From positions 1 to 14,740 of the forward strand of contig DXCY01000088.1 in the NCBI GenBank assembly GCA_019115725.1: 14,740 bases of DNA. The letters run 5' to 3'. This DNA is from Candidatus Luteimonas excrementigallinarum (GTDB lineage Bacteria; Pseudomonadota; Gammaproteobacteria; Xanthomonadales; Xanthomonadaceae). Positions within the stretch are counted from its first letter, which is position 1. Every line of letters starts with the position of its first letter. The notes beneath the pieces were generated by a model. It saw only the letters and a list, made by a program, of their open reading frames with translations, did no database searches and was not told where the DNA came from. Positions 6,651 through 13,399 of this stretch are shown here, in pieces. Position numbers and translations under genes: made by a program.

Positions 6651-7744
6651 AGAACCTGCGCCGGATGTGGGCCGTCGCCCTGAAGGAACTGCGGCAGATG
6701 GGCCGCGACCGGATCAGCGTGGTGATGATCGTGCTGATCCCGGTGGTGGATCTGCTGCTGTTCGGCTACGCGATCAACCTCAATCCCCGCAACCTGGAGA
6801 CCGCGGTTGTGGACCAGGCCCGCACCGCCACCTCGCGCGCTGCGGTGATGGACATGGCCGCCACCGGGGTGATCGATCTGGAGCGCGTGGCAGACAGCCC
6901 GCAGCAGCTGGTGGACATGCTCAGGCGCGGTGAGGTCAGCGTCGGCATCGCCATCCCGCCTGATTACGAGCGCCGCCTGGCCGACGGCCGGCCGGCGGTG
7001 CAGGTGATGGTGGACGGCACCGATACCGTGGTCCAGGCCGCAGCCAACCAGCTGGCGCAGATGCCGCTGGAAGGCCCCAACGGCGTGCATCCGGCGGCGC
7101 ACGCGCCGCAGATCGAGGTGGTGAGCTTCTACAACCCCGAGCGCCGCTCGGCGGTGACCATCGTGCCGGGGCTGATCGGCATTATCCTCACCATGACCAT
7201 GATGATGTTCACCGCGATGGCGGCGGTGCGCGAGCGCGAGCGCGGCAACATGGAGCTGCTGATCGCGACCCCGCTCAGCCGCAGCGCGCTGATGATCGGC
7301 AAGGTGCTGCCGTACGCGGTGATCGGCCTGATCCAGACCAGCCTGATCCTGGTGCTGGGGTTCTGGCTGTTTTCCATCCCGCTGCGCGGCAGCCTGGTGG
7401 ACGTCTACATCGCGGCGCTGCTGCTGATCTTCGCCAACCTGGCCATCGGCCTGCTGATCTCCACCCGCACCCGCACCCAGTTCCAGGCGATCCAGGTGGC
7501 GATGCTGGTGTTCCTGCCCTCGATCCTGATCTCGGGCTTCATGTTCCCGTTCGCCGGCATGCCCGACGTGGTGCAGTGGGGCGCCGAGGTGCTGCCGATG
7601 ACCCAGTTCCTGCGCCTGATCCGCGGGATCATGCTGCGCGGCGCCAGCATCTGGGAGCTGTGGCCGGCGGTGCTGGCGCTGGTGGCGTTCACCGTGGTCA
7701 CCATGACCGTGGCCATCAGCCAGTTCCGCAAGCGCTTGGATTGA
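6647..7744 (+). CDS. ABC-2 type transporter permease (YhhJ/YbhR-like)
   Basis: A 365-residue integral membrane subunit that partners the preceding ATPase. Topology is the usual 1+5 arrangement of ABC-2 exporters. There is one transmembrane helix near the N-terminus (about 25-45, ISVVMIVLIPVVDLLLFGYAI). A large periplasmic domain follows to about residue 165 (containing NPRNLETAVVDQARTATS and a VMVDGTDTVVQAAANQL segment), and then five helices. The coupling region carries AVRERERGNMELLIATPLSRSALMIGKVLPY (about 195-225), a hallmark of the family. The final helix ends at SQFRKRLD. The ATG overlaps the ATPase stop (ATGA, 6647-6650). Only one permease gene is present, where ybhS-ybhR style systems have two, suggesting a homodimeric membrane domain. 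Gene order makes a drug or toxic-compound exporter likely; the substrate is unknown. Confidence 0.93.
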   Translation: MKNLRRMWAVALKELRQMGRDRISVVMIVLIPVVDLLLFGYAINLNPRNLETAVVDQARTATSRAAVMDMAATGVIDLERVADSPQQLVDMLRRGEVSVGIAIPPDYERRLADGRPAVQVMVDGTDTVVQAAANQLAQMPLEGPNGVHPAAHAPQIEVVSFYNPERRSAVTIVPGLIGIILTMTMMMFTAMAAVRERERGNMELLIATPLSRSALMIGKVLPYAVIGLIQTSLILVLGFWLFSIPLRGSLVDVYIAALLLIFANLAIGLLISTRTRTQFQAIQVAMLVFLPSILISGFMFPFAGMPDVVQWGAEVLPMTQFLRLIRGIMLRGASIWELWPAVLALVAFTVVTMTVAISQFRKRLD

Positions 7745-7762
7745 GCCGGCGCCGGACGCGGC

Positions 7763-7810
7763 GCGCGTCGGCCGCGTAGGGCCGACCTACGGGCGCTACG
7801 CCCCCGACGT
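7763..7810 (+). repeat. GTAG-type palindromic (REP-like) repeat, copy 1
   Basis: This copy begins GCGCGTCGGCCGCGTAGG and ends GCTACGCCCCCGACGT, matching copy 2 at 7838-7876 at both ends. It can fold in two exclusive ways. One is CGTAGG/CCTACG (7775-7780 with 7786-7791) around a 5-base loop. The other is GTCGGCC/GGCCGAC (7767-7773 with 7780-7786). GTAG-headed hairpins of this kind are known as REP-like elements in Stenotrophomonas. It lies 18 bases after the permease stop and may act as a 3'-end hairpin for the cassette transcript. No T-tract follows. Confidence 0.6.
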
Positions 7811-7837
7811 TGAGGCTGCGGCTTCTACTGAACCGGC

Positions 7838-7876
7838 GCGCGCCGGCCGCATAGGTCGGGGCTACGCCCCCGACGT
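7838..7876 (-). repeat. GTAG-type palindromic repeat, copy 2, forming the miaB 3' end
   Basis: This copy shares GCGCG(C/T)CGGCCGC(A/G)TAGG and GCTACGCCCCCGACGT with copy 1 but lacks about nine bases in the middle. It contains a perfect hairpin, GTCGGGG (7855-7861) / CCCCGAC (7868-7874), with a 6-base loop CTACGC. The loop holds the miaB stop codon (TAG on the minus strand, 7862-7864), and the 3' arm encodes the last residues of MiaB. The hairpin sits where the permease and miaB transcripts converge and could slow both as a bidirectional 3'-end structure. Confidence 0.6.
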
Positions 7877-9289
7877 GACCTCGCGGACCCGGCCGCGCAG
7901 CGAATTGCTCAGCGCCTCGGTGATCACCACGTCGACGAACTGGCCGATCAGCCGCGGATGGCCGGCGAAGTTCACCGAGCGCATGTTCTCGGTCTTGCCG
8001 GTCAGCTCGTTCGGGTCCTTGCGCGAGGGTCCGGTCACCAGCACCCGCTGTACGCTGCCGACCATCGCCCGCGAAATCCCGGCCGAGTAGTCGTTGATAT
8101 GCGCCTGCAGCCGCGACAGCCGCGCGTGCTTCACTTCATCCGGCACTTCGTCCGGCAGCTCCGACGCCGGGGTGCCCGGGCGGCGCGAGTAGATGAAGGA
8201 GAAACTCTGGTCGAAGCCCACGTCCTCGATCAGCTTCATGGTCTTTTCGAAGTCCGCATCGGTCTCGCCCGGGAAGCCGACGATGAAATCCGAGGAAATC
8301 GAGATGTCCGGCCGCACCGCGCGCAGCTTGCGGATCTTCTGCTTGAACTCCAGCGCCGTGTAGCCGCGCTTCATCGCCGCCAGCACCCGGTCGCTGCCCG
8401 ACTGCACCGGCAGGTGCAGGTAGTTGGCCAGCTGCGGCACGTCGCGATAGGCCTCCACCAACGAGTCGGAGAACTCCAGCGGGTGCGAGGTGGTGAAGCG
8501 GATGCGGTCGATGCCGTCGATCTCGGCGATGGTGCGGATCAGCAGGCCGAGATCAGCCAGCTCATTGGTGCCGTCCATCGGCCCGCGGTAGGCGTTGACG
8601 TTCTGGCCCAGCAGGTTGACCTCGCGCACGCCCTGTCCGGCCAGGCGCACCACTTCCACCAGCACGTCCTCGAACGGGCGGCTGATCTCGGTACCGCGGG
8701 TGTAGGGCACCACGCAGAAGCTGCAGTACTTGCTGCAGCCTTCCATGATCGAAACGAACGCGCTCGGACCTTCGGCGCGCGGCTCGGGCAGGCGGTCGAA
8801 CTTCTCGATCTCCGGGAAGCTGATATCCACCTGCGGGCGATCCTCCTCGCGGCGGGCACGGATCAGCTCCGGCAGCCGGTGCAGGGTCTGCGGGCCGAAC
8901 ACCAGGTCCACGTACGGCGCGCGCTTGATGATCGCCTCGCCTTCCTGCGACGCCACGCAGCCGCCCACGCCGATCAGCACCGGCTTGCCATCCTTCTTCA
9001 ACGACTTCCAGCGGCCCAGCTGGCTGAACACCTTCTCCTGCGCCTTCTCGCGGATCGAGCAGGTGTTGACCAGCACAACATCCGCCTCTTCTACGTTGTC
9101 GGTCAGCTCCAGGCCTTCGGCGGCGGCCAGTACATCGGCCATGCGCGAGGAGTCGTACTCGTTCATCTGGCAGCCGTGGGTCTGGATGAACAGCTTGCCG
9201 CGCACTGCTGCGGCGGAGCCGGCGTGGTCTGGCGAAGCGGGAGCGGTGGAAGACTGGGCCGGCTGGCCGGGGGAGTGGGGTGTGGTCAT
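7862..9289 (-). CDS. miaB: tRNA-2-methylthio-N6-dimethylallyladenosine synthase MiaB
   Basis: A 475-residue radical-SAM methylthiotransferase that adds the 2-methylthio group to i6A37 of tRNAs reading UNN codons; it is cytoplasmic and carries two 4Fe-4S clusters. The N-terminal UPF0004 domain supplies C40 (QTHGCQMNEYDS), C77 (LVNTCSIREKAQEK) and C111 (GGCVASQEG). The radical-SAM motif CSKYCSFC gives C185, C189 and C192, followed by VVPYTRGTEISR. Further conserved blocks are LLGQNVNAYRG, TTSHP and SDFIVGFPGET, and a C-terminal TRAM domain lies at about 405-470. All key cysteines are present. The first ~30 residues are a Ser/Pro/Ala-rich extension before RGKLFIQTHG, as in xanthomonad homologues. 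The start at the ATG at 9289 is plausible, though its ribosome binding site is weak. The end, TSGA, is encoded by a palindromic repeat. Confidence 0.97.
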   Translation of the reverse strand: MTTPHSPGQPAQSSTAPASPDHAGSAAAVRGKLFIQTHGCQMNEYDSSRMADVLAAAEGLELTDNVEEADVVLVNTCSIREKAQEKVFSQLGRWKSLKKDGKPVLIGVGGCVASQEGEAIIKRAPYVDLVFGPQTLHRLPELIRARREEDRPQVDISFPEIEKFDRLPEPRAEGPSAFVSIMEGCSKYCSFCVVPYTRGTEISRPFEDVLVEVVRLAGQGVREVNLLGQNVNAYRGPMDGTNELADLGLLIRTIAEIDGIDRIRFTTSHPLEFSDSLVEAYRDVPQLANYLHLPVQSGSDRVLAAMKRGYTALEFKQKIRKLRAVRPDISISSDFIVGFPGETDADFEKTMKLIEDVGFDQSFSFIYSRRPGTPASELPDEVPDEVKHARLSRLQAHINDYSAGISRAMVGSVQRVLVTGPSRKDPNELTGKTENMRSVNFAGHPRLIGQFVDVVITEALSNSLRGRVREVTSGA

Positions 9290-9374
9290 GGCGTTTCCGG
9301 GGCACGGCGGGTAGTCCGGGCCGGATGGCGGCGGTGAGTCCGCGGTTTTTGGGGCCGGTTAGTGTAATGGGTCA

Positions 9375-9406
9375 CGTTTGCCGCGGATACGCGTACTTGG
9401 CAAACG
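9375..9406. promoter_or_regulatory. inverted repeat in the miaB / lytic transglycosylase divergent region
   Basis: A perfect 8-base inverted repeat, CGTTTGCC (9375-9382) and GGCAAACG (9399-9406), is separated by 16 bases. The spacer holds a second, nested 8-base palindrome, TACGCGTA (9388-9395), centred one base off the outer dyad. It lies 27 bases upstream of the transglycosylase ATG (9433) and 86 bases upstream of the miaB start. The symmetry is seen directly; a role as operator or cruciform is inference, and no named regulator's consensus is recognised. Confidence 0.45.
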
Positions 9407-9432
9407 GCGCTGATCAGGGGAAACTCCGGCCA

Positions 9433-10356
9433 ATGAAGGGGGTAAGGGGACTCATTGCAGCGCTGTGCGTCTGCGTGGCCTTTCCGGCCGCGGCGGGCAC
9501 CCTTTACCGCTGCGTCGGCGCCGATGGCGTGCCGCAGTACGTCAGCAAGCGGATCAGCGGCGCCAGCTGTACCGTGGCTGCCAGCTACCGACCCGAGCGT
9601 TCAAGTCCCCGGCGCACGCCCGCGCCAAGCCCGGCGGCGACTGCCGCGCCGGCCGGTGGGGTGGCCCCGGCCACGTTCATGGGTGGCGCTTCCGGCGCAA
9701 CTCCCGCCGCAGCGTCCGCGCCTGCACCCGCCCGGCCGCCCAGCACAGGCGGGCGCCGGGTCAGCGGGCAGGTCTATTCCTATATCAAGGACGGCGTTCG
9801 CCACTACACCAGCACGCCGCCCCGCGGCAGTGCGGCCAGCGGTGCCACGGCTATGCGCACCATCAGCTACAGCTTCATCGAACACTGTTTCGCCTGTGGA
9901 TCGCCGGGGGTGAGCTTCGCCAACGTGCGCCTCAATACCGATGCCTTCCGCGATGAAGTGGCCGCAGCGGCCCGCGAATTCGGCGTGGAGGAGGCCATCG
10001 TCCGCGCGGTGATGCACGCTGAATCGGCGTTCAACCCCAGGGCGCTGTCCCGTGCCGGGGCGCAGGGGCTGATGCAGCTGATGCCGGCCACCGCCGAGCG
10101 GTTCGGGGTGACGGATGCCTTCGACCCGGGCCAGAACATCCGCGGCGGGGTGCAATACCTGTCCTGGCTGCTGCGGCGCTTCAACGGTGATCTCACCCTG
10201 GCCTCCGCCGGCTACAACGCCGGCGAGGGCGCGGTGGATCGCCACGGCGGCGTGCCGCCGTACCGCGAGACGCAGACATACGTGCAGCGGGTGGCGATCC
10301 TGGCCGAGCGCTATCGCGGGCAGCTGGCCGTGGCTTCCGCCAGCGGTGCGCATTGA
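9433..10356 (+). CDS. secreted lytic transglycosylase with N-terminal DUF4124-like region
   Basis: A 307-residue periplasmic or outer-membrane-associated murein lytic transglycosylase (Slt/family 1 type) that cleaves the MurNAc-GlcNAc bond to leave 1,6-anhydroMurNAc. The signal peptide is at about 1-21 (cleavage near FPAAA-G). A DUF4124-like segment follows, TLYRCVGADGVPQYVSKRISGASC (23-46), then a low-complexity Pro/Ala/Gly linker (about 54-108). A second similar piece, VYSYIKDGVRHYTSTPP, is at about 114-130. The SLT domain occupies about 175-298. It has catalytic Glu197 in VMHAESAFNP, AGAQGLMQLMPATAERFGV (208-226), NIRGGVQYLSWLLRRFNGD and AGYNAGEGAV (259-268). I start at the ATG at 9433 because it begins the signal peptide; upstream in-frame codons back to 9280 overlap miaB and lack a signal. 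It stands alone between miaB (divergent) and petA. Confidence 0.9.
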   Translation: MKGVRGLIAALCVCVAFPAAAGTLYRCVGADGVPQYVSKRISGASCTVAASYRPERSSPRRTPAPSPAATAAPAGGVAPATFMGGASGATPAAASAPAPARPPSTGGRRVSGQVYSYIKDGVRHYTSTPPRGSAASGATAMRTISYSFIEHCFACGSPGVSFANVRLNTDAFRDEVAAAAREFGVEEAIVRAVMHAESAFNPRALSRAGAQGLMQLMPATAERFGVTDAFDPGQNIRGGVQYLSWLLRRFNGDLTLASAGYNAGEGAVDRHGGVPPYRETQTYVQRVAILAERYRGQLAVASASGAH

Positions 10357-10458
10357 CCGGGTCCGGATGAGCGCAGCCGCGTTTGCCGGCAGGCGCTCCG
10401 GCCCGGCGGAACGGGACCGGAAATGGACCTCGCAGGCCGTCCGGCGACTGTCAAGAGA

Positions 10459-10488
10459 TTGTCGGCCGATTCAGGCTTCCGTTACACT
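10459..10488 (+). promoter_or_regulatory. candidate sigma-70 promoter for petABC
   Basis: TTGTCG (10459-10464) and TACACT (10483-10488) are separated by 18 bases, a good fit to a sigma-70 -35/-10 pair. Transcription would begin near 10495, leaving a leader of about 80 bases before petA. That leader holds a small perfect hairpin, GTCCGG (10508-10513) / CCGGAC (10517-10522) with a 3-base loop, and a GGAG ribosome binding site (10565-10568). The rest of the 218-base gap 10357-10574 shows nothing else. This is a prediction from sequence only. Confidence 0.5.
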
Positions 10489-10574
10489 CCATTGTCTTTG
10501 GCGGCGGGTCCGGGCTCCGGACAGGCCGCTGGAATCGATTTTCAACAGTAGCGATCAGGTTTGCGGAGTGCCGG

Positions 10575-11213
10575 ATGGCCAATGAAGCGGTGATCGATCC
10601 TGCCAGCGGCGAGGATCCAGTCAACACGGGCAGGCGCAGATTCCTGACCGCCACCACGGCAGTGGTCGGTGCGGTCGGAGTCGGTGCAGCGGCCATCCCG
10701 TTCATCAAGTCCTGGAACCCCAGTGCACGCGCGCTCACCGCCGGTGCCCCGGTGACGGTGGACATCAGCGGCCTGCAGTCGGGCCAGCGCATGATCGTGG
10801 AGTGGCGCGGCCAGCCGGTGTGGGTGGTCCGTCGTACCCAGGCGATCCTCGATGCGCTGCCGACCCTGGACAGCGTGCTTGGCGATCCGATGTCGGAAAA
10901 TGCCGACCAGCAGCCGGAATATGTGCTGGAAGGCGACCCCACCCTGCGTTCGCTGCGGCCGGAAGTGCTGGTGCTGGTTGGCATCTGCACGCACCTGGGC
11001 TGCTCGCCGGAGATGGTGGCCGAGATCGGCCCCGCGCCGTTCGACGCCGACTGGAAGGGCGGCTACTTCTGCCCCTGCCACAAGTCCAAGTTCGACATGT
11101 CCGGTCGCGTCTACGCCGGCATGCCCGCGCCGGCCAATCTGGTCGTTCCTCCGCATCACTATGCCGATGACAACACCATCGTCGTTGGCGTCGACCCTGA
11201 AGGAGCGGCTTGA
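10575..11213 (+). CDS. petA: ubiquinol-cytochrome c reductase iron-sulfur (Rieske) subunit
   Basis: The 212-residue Rieske protein of the cytochrome bc1 complex takes the first electron from ubiquinol at the Qo site and passes it to cytochrome c1. A twin-arginine-type N-terminus, NTGRRRFLTATTAVVGAVGVGAAAIPF (17-43), serves as the export signal and membrane anchor. The 2Fe-2S cluster ligands are in CTHLGC (C138, H140, with disulfide C143) and CPCHKS (C166, H169, with disulfide C168). The UCR_Fe-S and Rieske domains are complete. The ATG at 10575 has GGAG 6 bases upstream; a longer open frame from 10383 has no ribosome binding site and would bury the Tat signal. It is the first gene of petABC, with the petB start two bases after its stop. 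Confidence 0.97.
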   Translation: MANEAVIDPASGEDPVNTGRRRFLTATTAVVGAVGVGAAAIPFIKSWNPSARALTAGAPVTVDISGLQSGQRMIVEWRGQPVWVVRRTQAILDALPTLDSVLGDPMSENADQQPEYVLEGDPTLRSLRPEVLVLVGICTHLGCSPEMVAEIGPAPFDADWKGGYFCPCHKSKFDMSGRVYAGMPAPANLVVPPHHYADDNTIVVGVDPEGAA

Positions 11214-11215
11214 TC

Positions 11216-12475
11216 ATGTCCAACATCTTCACCCGTAGCGCCACTGGCGTGATGGACTGGGTCAACGAGCGGGCGCCGGCGCTGATGCCGATGTACCGCA
11301 AGCACATGACGGAGTACTACGCTCCGAAGAACTTCAACATCTGGTACATCTTCGGTGTGCTGTCGACGGTGATCCTGGTCAACCAGATCGTCACCGGCAT
11401 CTTCCTGACGATGCACTACAAGCCCTCGGCCGCCGAGGCGTTCCACTCCGTCGAATACATCATGCGCGACGTGGAGTGGGGCTGGCTGATCCGCTACATG
11501 CACTCCACCGGCGCGTCGTTCTTCTTCATCGCCGTGTACCTGCACATGTTCCGCGGGCTCATGTACGGCAGCTACCAGAAGCCGCGCGAGCTGGTGTGGA
11601 TCCTCGGCATGCTGATCTACCTGGTGCTGATGGCCGAGGCGTTCCTGGGCTATGTGCTGCCGTGGGGCCAGATGTCGTTCTGGGGCGCGAAGGTGATCAT
11701 CTCGCTGTTCGGCGCGATTCCGGTCATCGGTGGCGGCCTGGTGGAGTGGATCATGGGCGACTACCTGCCCAGCGATGCCACCCTCAACCGCTTCTTCGCC
11801 CTGCACGTAATCGCGCTGCCGCTGGTGCTGCTGCTGCTGGTGGTGCTGCACCTGGGCGCGCTGCACGAGGTTGGCTCCAACAACCCCGACGGCGTGGAGA
11901 TCAAGAAGGGCCCGAAGGGCAACCGCTGGTCGCCGACCGCACCGAAGGACGGCGTACCGTTCCACCCGTACTACACGGTCAAGGACACGTTCTACGTCGC
12001 GGCAATGCTGTTCCTGGCGGCATTCGTGATCTTCTTCGTGCCCGAGTTCGGCGGCTGGTTCATCGAGCACGACAACTTCGTTGAAGCCAACCCGATGGTC
12101 ACCCCCGAGCTGATCAAGCCGGTGTGGTACTACACCCCGTACTACGCGATGCTGCGGGTGATCCCCGACAAGCTCGGCGGCGTGCTGGTGATGTTCGGCG
12201 CGATCGCGATCCTGTTCGCGGTGCCGTGGCTCGACCGCGCCAAGGTCAAGTCCTTCCGCTACCGCGGCCTGCTGTCGAAGGTGCTTCTGGGCCTGCTCGC
12301 GATCGCCTTCGTGTGGCTGGGCAAGATCGGCGCCGGTCCGGGTACCGACCCGGTCGAGACCATCGTTGGCCGTGTCCTGACTTTCTACTGGTTCGCTTTC
12401 TTCATCACCATGCCGATTTGGACAAAGATGGACAGCACCAAGCCTGTGCCGGAACGGGTGACGACGCATGACTAA
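11216..12475 (+). CDS. petB: cytochrome b subunit of the bc1 complex
   Basis: A 419-residue full-length cytochrome b, the quinol-oxidising and quinone-reducing core of complex III in the inner membrane. Two heme-ligand histidine pairs are visible: H96 and H110 in the second helix (RYMHSTGASFFFIAVYLH) and H197 and H212 in the fourth (FFALHVIALPLVLLLLVVLH). The Qo-site tetrapeptide is PVWY (302-305), a natural variant of PEWY known in beta- and gammaproteobacteria. GYVLPWGQMSFWGAKVI (about 145-161) is also typical of the family. The eight transmembrane helices expected of cytochrome b can be traced, with an ending after IWTKMDSTKP. The ATG at 11216 follows AAGGAG (11200-11205) by ten bases. The gene overlaps petC by 8 bases (12468-12475). 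Confidence 0.97.
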   Translation: MSNIFTRSATGVMDWVNERAPALMPMYRKHMTEYYAPKNFNIWYIFGVLSTVILVNQIVTGIFLTMHYKPSAAEAFHSVEYIMRDVEWGWLIRYMHSTGASFFFIAVYLHMFRGLMYGSYQKPRELVWILGMLIYLVLMAEAFLGYVLPWGQMSFWGAKVIISLFGAIPVIGGGLVEWIMGDYLPSDATLNRFFALHVIALPLVLLLLVVLHLGALHEVGSNNPDGVEIKKGPKGNRWSPTAPKDGVPFHPYYTVKDTFYVAAMLFLAAFVIFFVPEFGGWFIEHDNFVEANPMVTPELIKPVWYYTPYYAMLRVIPDKLGGVLVMFGAIAILFAVPWLDRAKVKSFRYRGLLSKVLLGLLAIAFVWLGKIGAGPGTDPVETIVGRVLTFYWFAFFITMPIWTKMDSTKPVPERVTTHD

Positions 12476-13220
12476 GAATTTCCTTGCCCGTACGGCGACG
12501 ATCCTCGCCGGCCTGCTGCTGTCGTTCTCGGCGCTGGCCGCCGGCGGCTCGGCCGGCCTGATGCAGTCCGGCACCGACCTGAGCGACAAGGCGTCGCTGC
12601 AGCGGGGCGCCAAGCTGTTCATGAACTACTGCTCGGCCTGCCACTCGCTGCAGCACCTGCGCTACTCGCGCATGGCTGAAGACCTGGGCCTGAGCGAAGA
12701 AGAGGTCATGGAGAACCTCAACTTCTCCGGCGCGGCGTTCGGCGAGCACATCATTTCCTCGATGCCGTCCGACGCGGCCGCCGACTGGTTCGGCGTTGCC
12801 CCGCCGGACCTGTCGCTGACCGTGCGCTCGAAGATCGGCGGGCCGGACTGGGTGTACACCTTCCTGATGAGCTTCTACCAGGACGACTCCAGCGCCCTGG
12901 GCTGGAACAACACGTGGTTCCCCGACGTGTCCATGCCCAACCCGCTGTGGGGCCTGCAGGGGCCGCAGCGCCCCGTGCTGGGGCCGGCCGATGAATCCGG
13001 CGAGCCGACCATCGAACGTCTGGAAGTGGCCCAGCCGGGCTCCCAGACCGCCGAGGAGTTCCAGCGCAGCGTCCGCGACATCACCGCTTTTCTCGAGTAC
13101 GCCGCGGAGCCGGCGGCACTCAAGCGCCAGAGCATCGGCGTCTGGGTCCTCCTGTTCCTGGCGTTCTTCACGCTCCTCACCTGGTTCCTGAAGCAGGAGT
13201 TCTGGCGGGACGTGAAGTAA
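12468..13220 (+). CDS. petC: cytochrome c1 subunit of the bc1 complex
   Basis: The 250-residue cytochrome c1 relays electrons from the Rieske centre to soluble or membrane cytochrome c. It has a cleavable signal peptide (about 1-24, cleavage near ALA-AGGSAG) and the covalent heme c motif CSACH (C55, C58, H59). The likely sixth ligand is Met157 in PDVSMPNPLWG. A C-terminal membrane anchor at about 223-242 (IGVWVLLFLAFFTLLTWFL) is followed by a charged tail ending WRDVK. Heme attachment depends on the Ccm system, which is not in this window. It is a single cytochrome c1 of ordinary length, not fused to cytochrome b. It is the last pet gene; tandem hairpins follow in the gap to sspA. Confidence 0.97.
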   Translation: MTKNFLARTATILAGLLLSFSALAAGGSAGLMQSGTDLSDKASLQRGAKLFMNYCSACHSLQHLRYSRMAEDLGLSEEEVMENLNFSGAAFGEHIISSMPSDAAADWFGVAPPDLSLTVRSKIGGPDWVYTFLMSFYQDDSSALGWNNTWFPDVSMPNPLWGLQGPQRPVLGPADESGEPTIERLEVAQPGSQTAEEFQRSVRDITAFLEYAAEPAALKRQSIGVWVLLFLAFFTLLTWFLKQEFWRDVK

Positions 13221-13243
13221 GTAGACCGCGCGCATTTGTTGAG

Positions 13244-13302
13244 GCGGATCCGGCTGGAGTGCCGGGTCCGCACTGCCGGGCGCGCGATGCGCGGTACCCG
13301 GC
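13244..13302 (+). terminator. tandem hairpins after petABC (probable terminator/attenuator)
   Basis: Two strong stems follow the petC stop. The first pairs GCGGATCCGGC (13244-13254) with GCCGGGTCCGC (13261-13271): 11 base pairs including one G-U, with a 6-base loop. The second pairs GCCGGGCGCGC (13275-13285) with GCGCG (13289-13293) and CCCGGC (13297-13302), with a 3-base loop and a 3-base bulge. Neither is followed by a T-run, so they may stabilise the pet mRNA or only partly terminate before sspA. The rest of the 179-base gap 13221-13399 shows only the sspA ribosome binding site. Confidence 0.55.
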
Positions 13303-13399
13303 GGGCGCGGATGAAAACCCGGGGAACCGTGGCGACCGCACGCAAGGGGTGGGCGGCGCCTGATGTGGCCGGCGGAATCCGGCGACTGGAGAGGGCAAC

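Noticed and set aside
7958..9337. A 459-codon open frame on the plus strand opposite miaB
   Set aside because: It is antisense to a complete MiaB with all cluster cysteines; the composition is His/Arg/Gln/Ala-rich and no motif is seen.
11159..12622. A 487-codon open frame on the minus strand opposite petB and petC
   Set aside because: It lies wholly antisense to clear cytochrome b/c1 genes; its product is His/Gln/Asp/Arg-rich low-complexity with no domain, as expected from the complement of GC-rich coding sequence.
13221..13399. A possible small gene in the petC-sspA gap (open frame from 13236)
   Set aside because: Its product is Arg/Thr-rich, the region is dominated by hairpins, and there is no ribosome binding site before its start.
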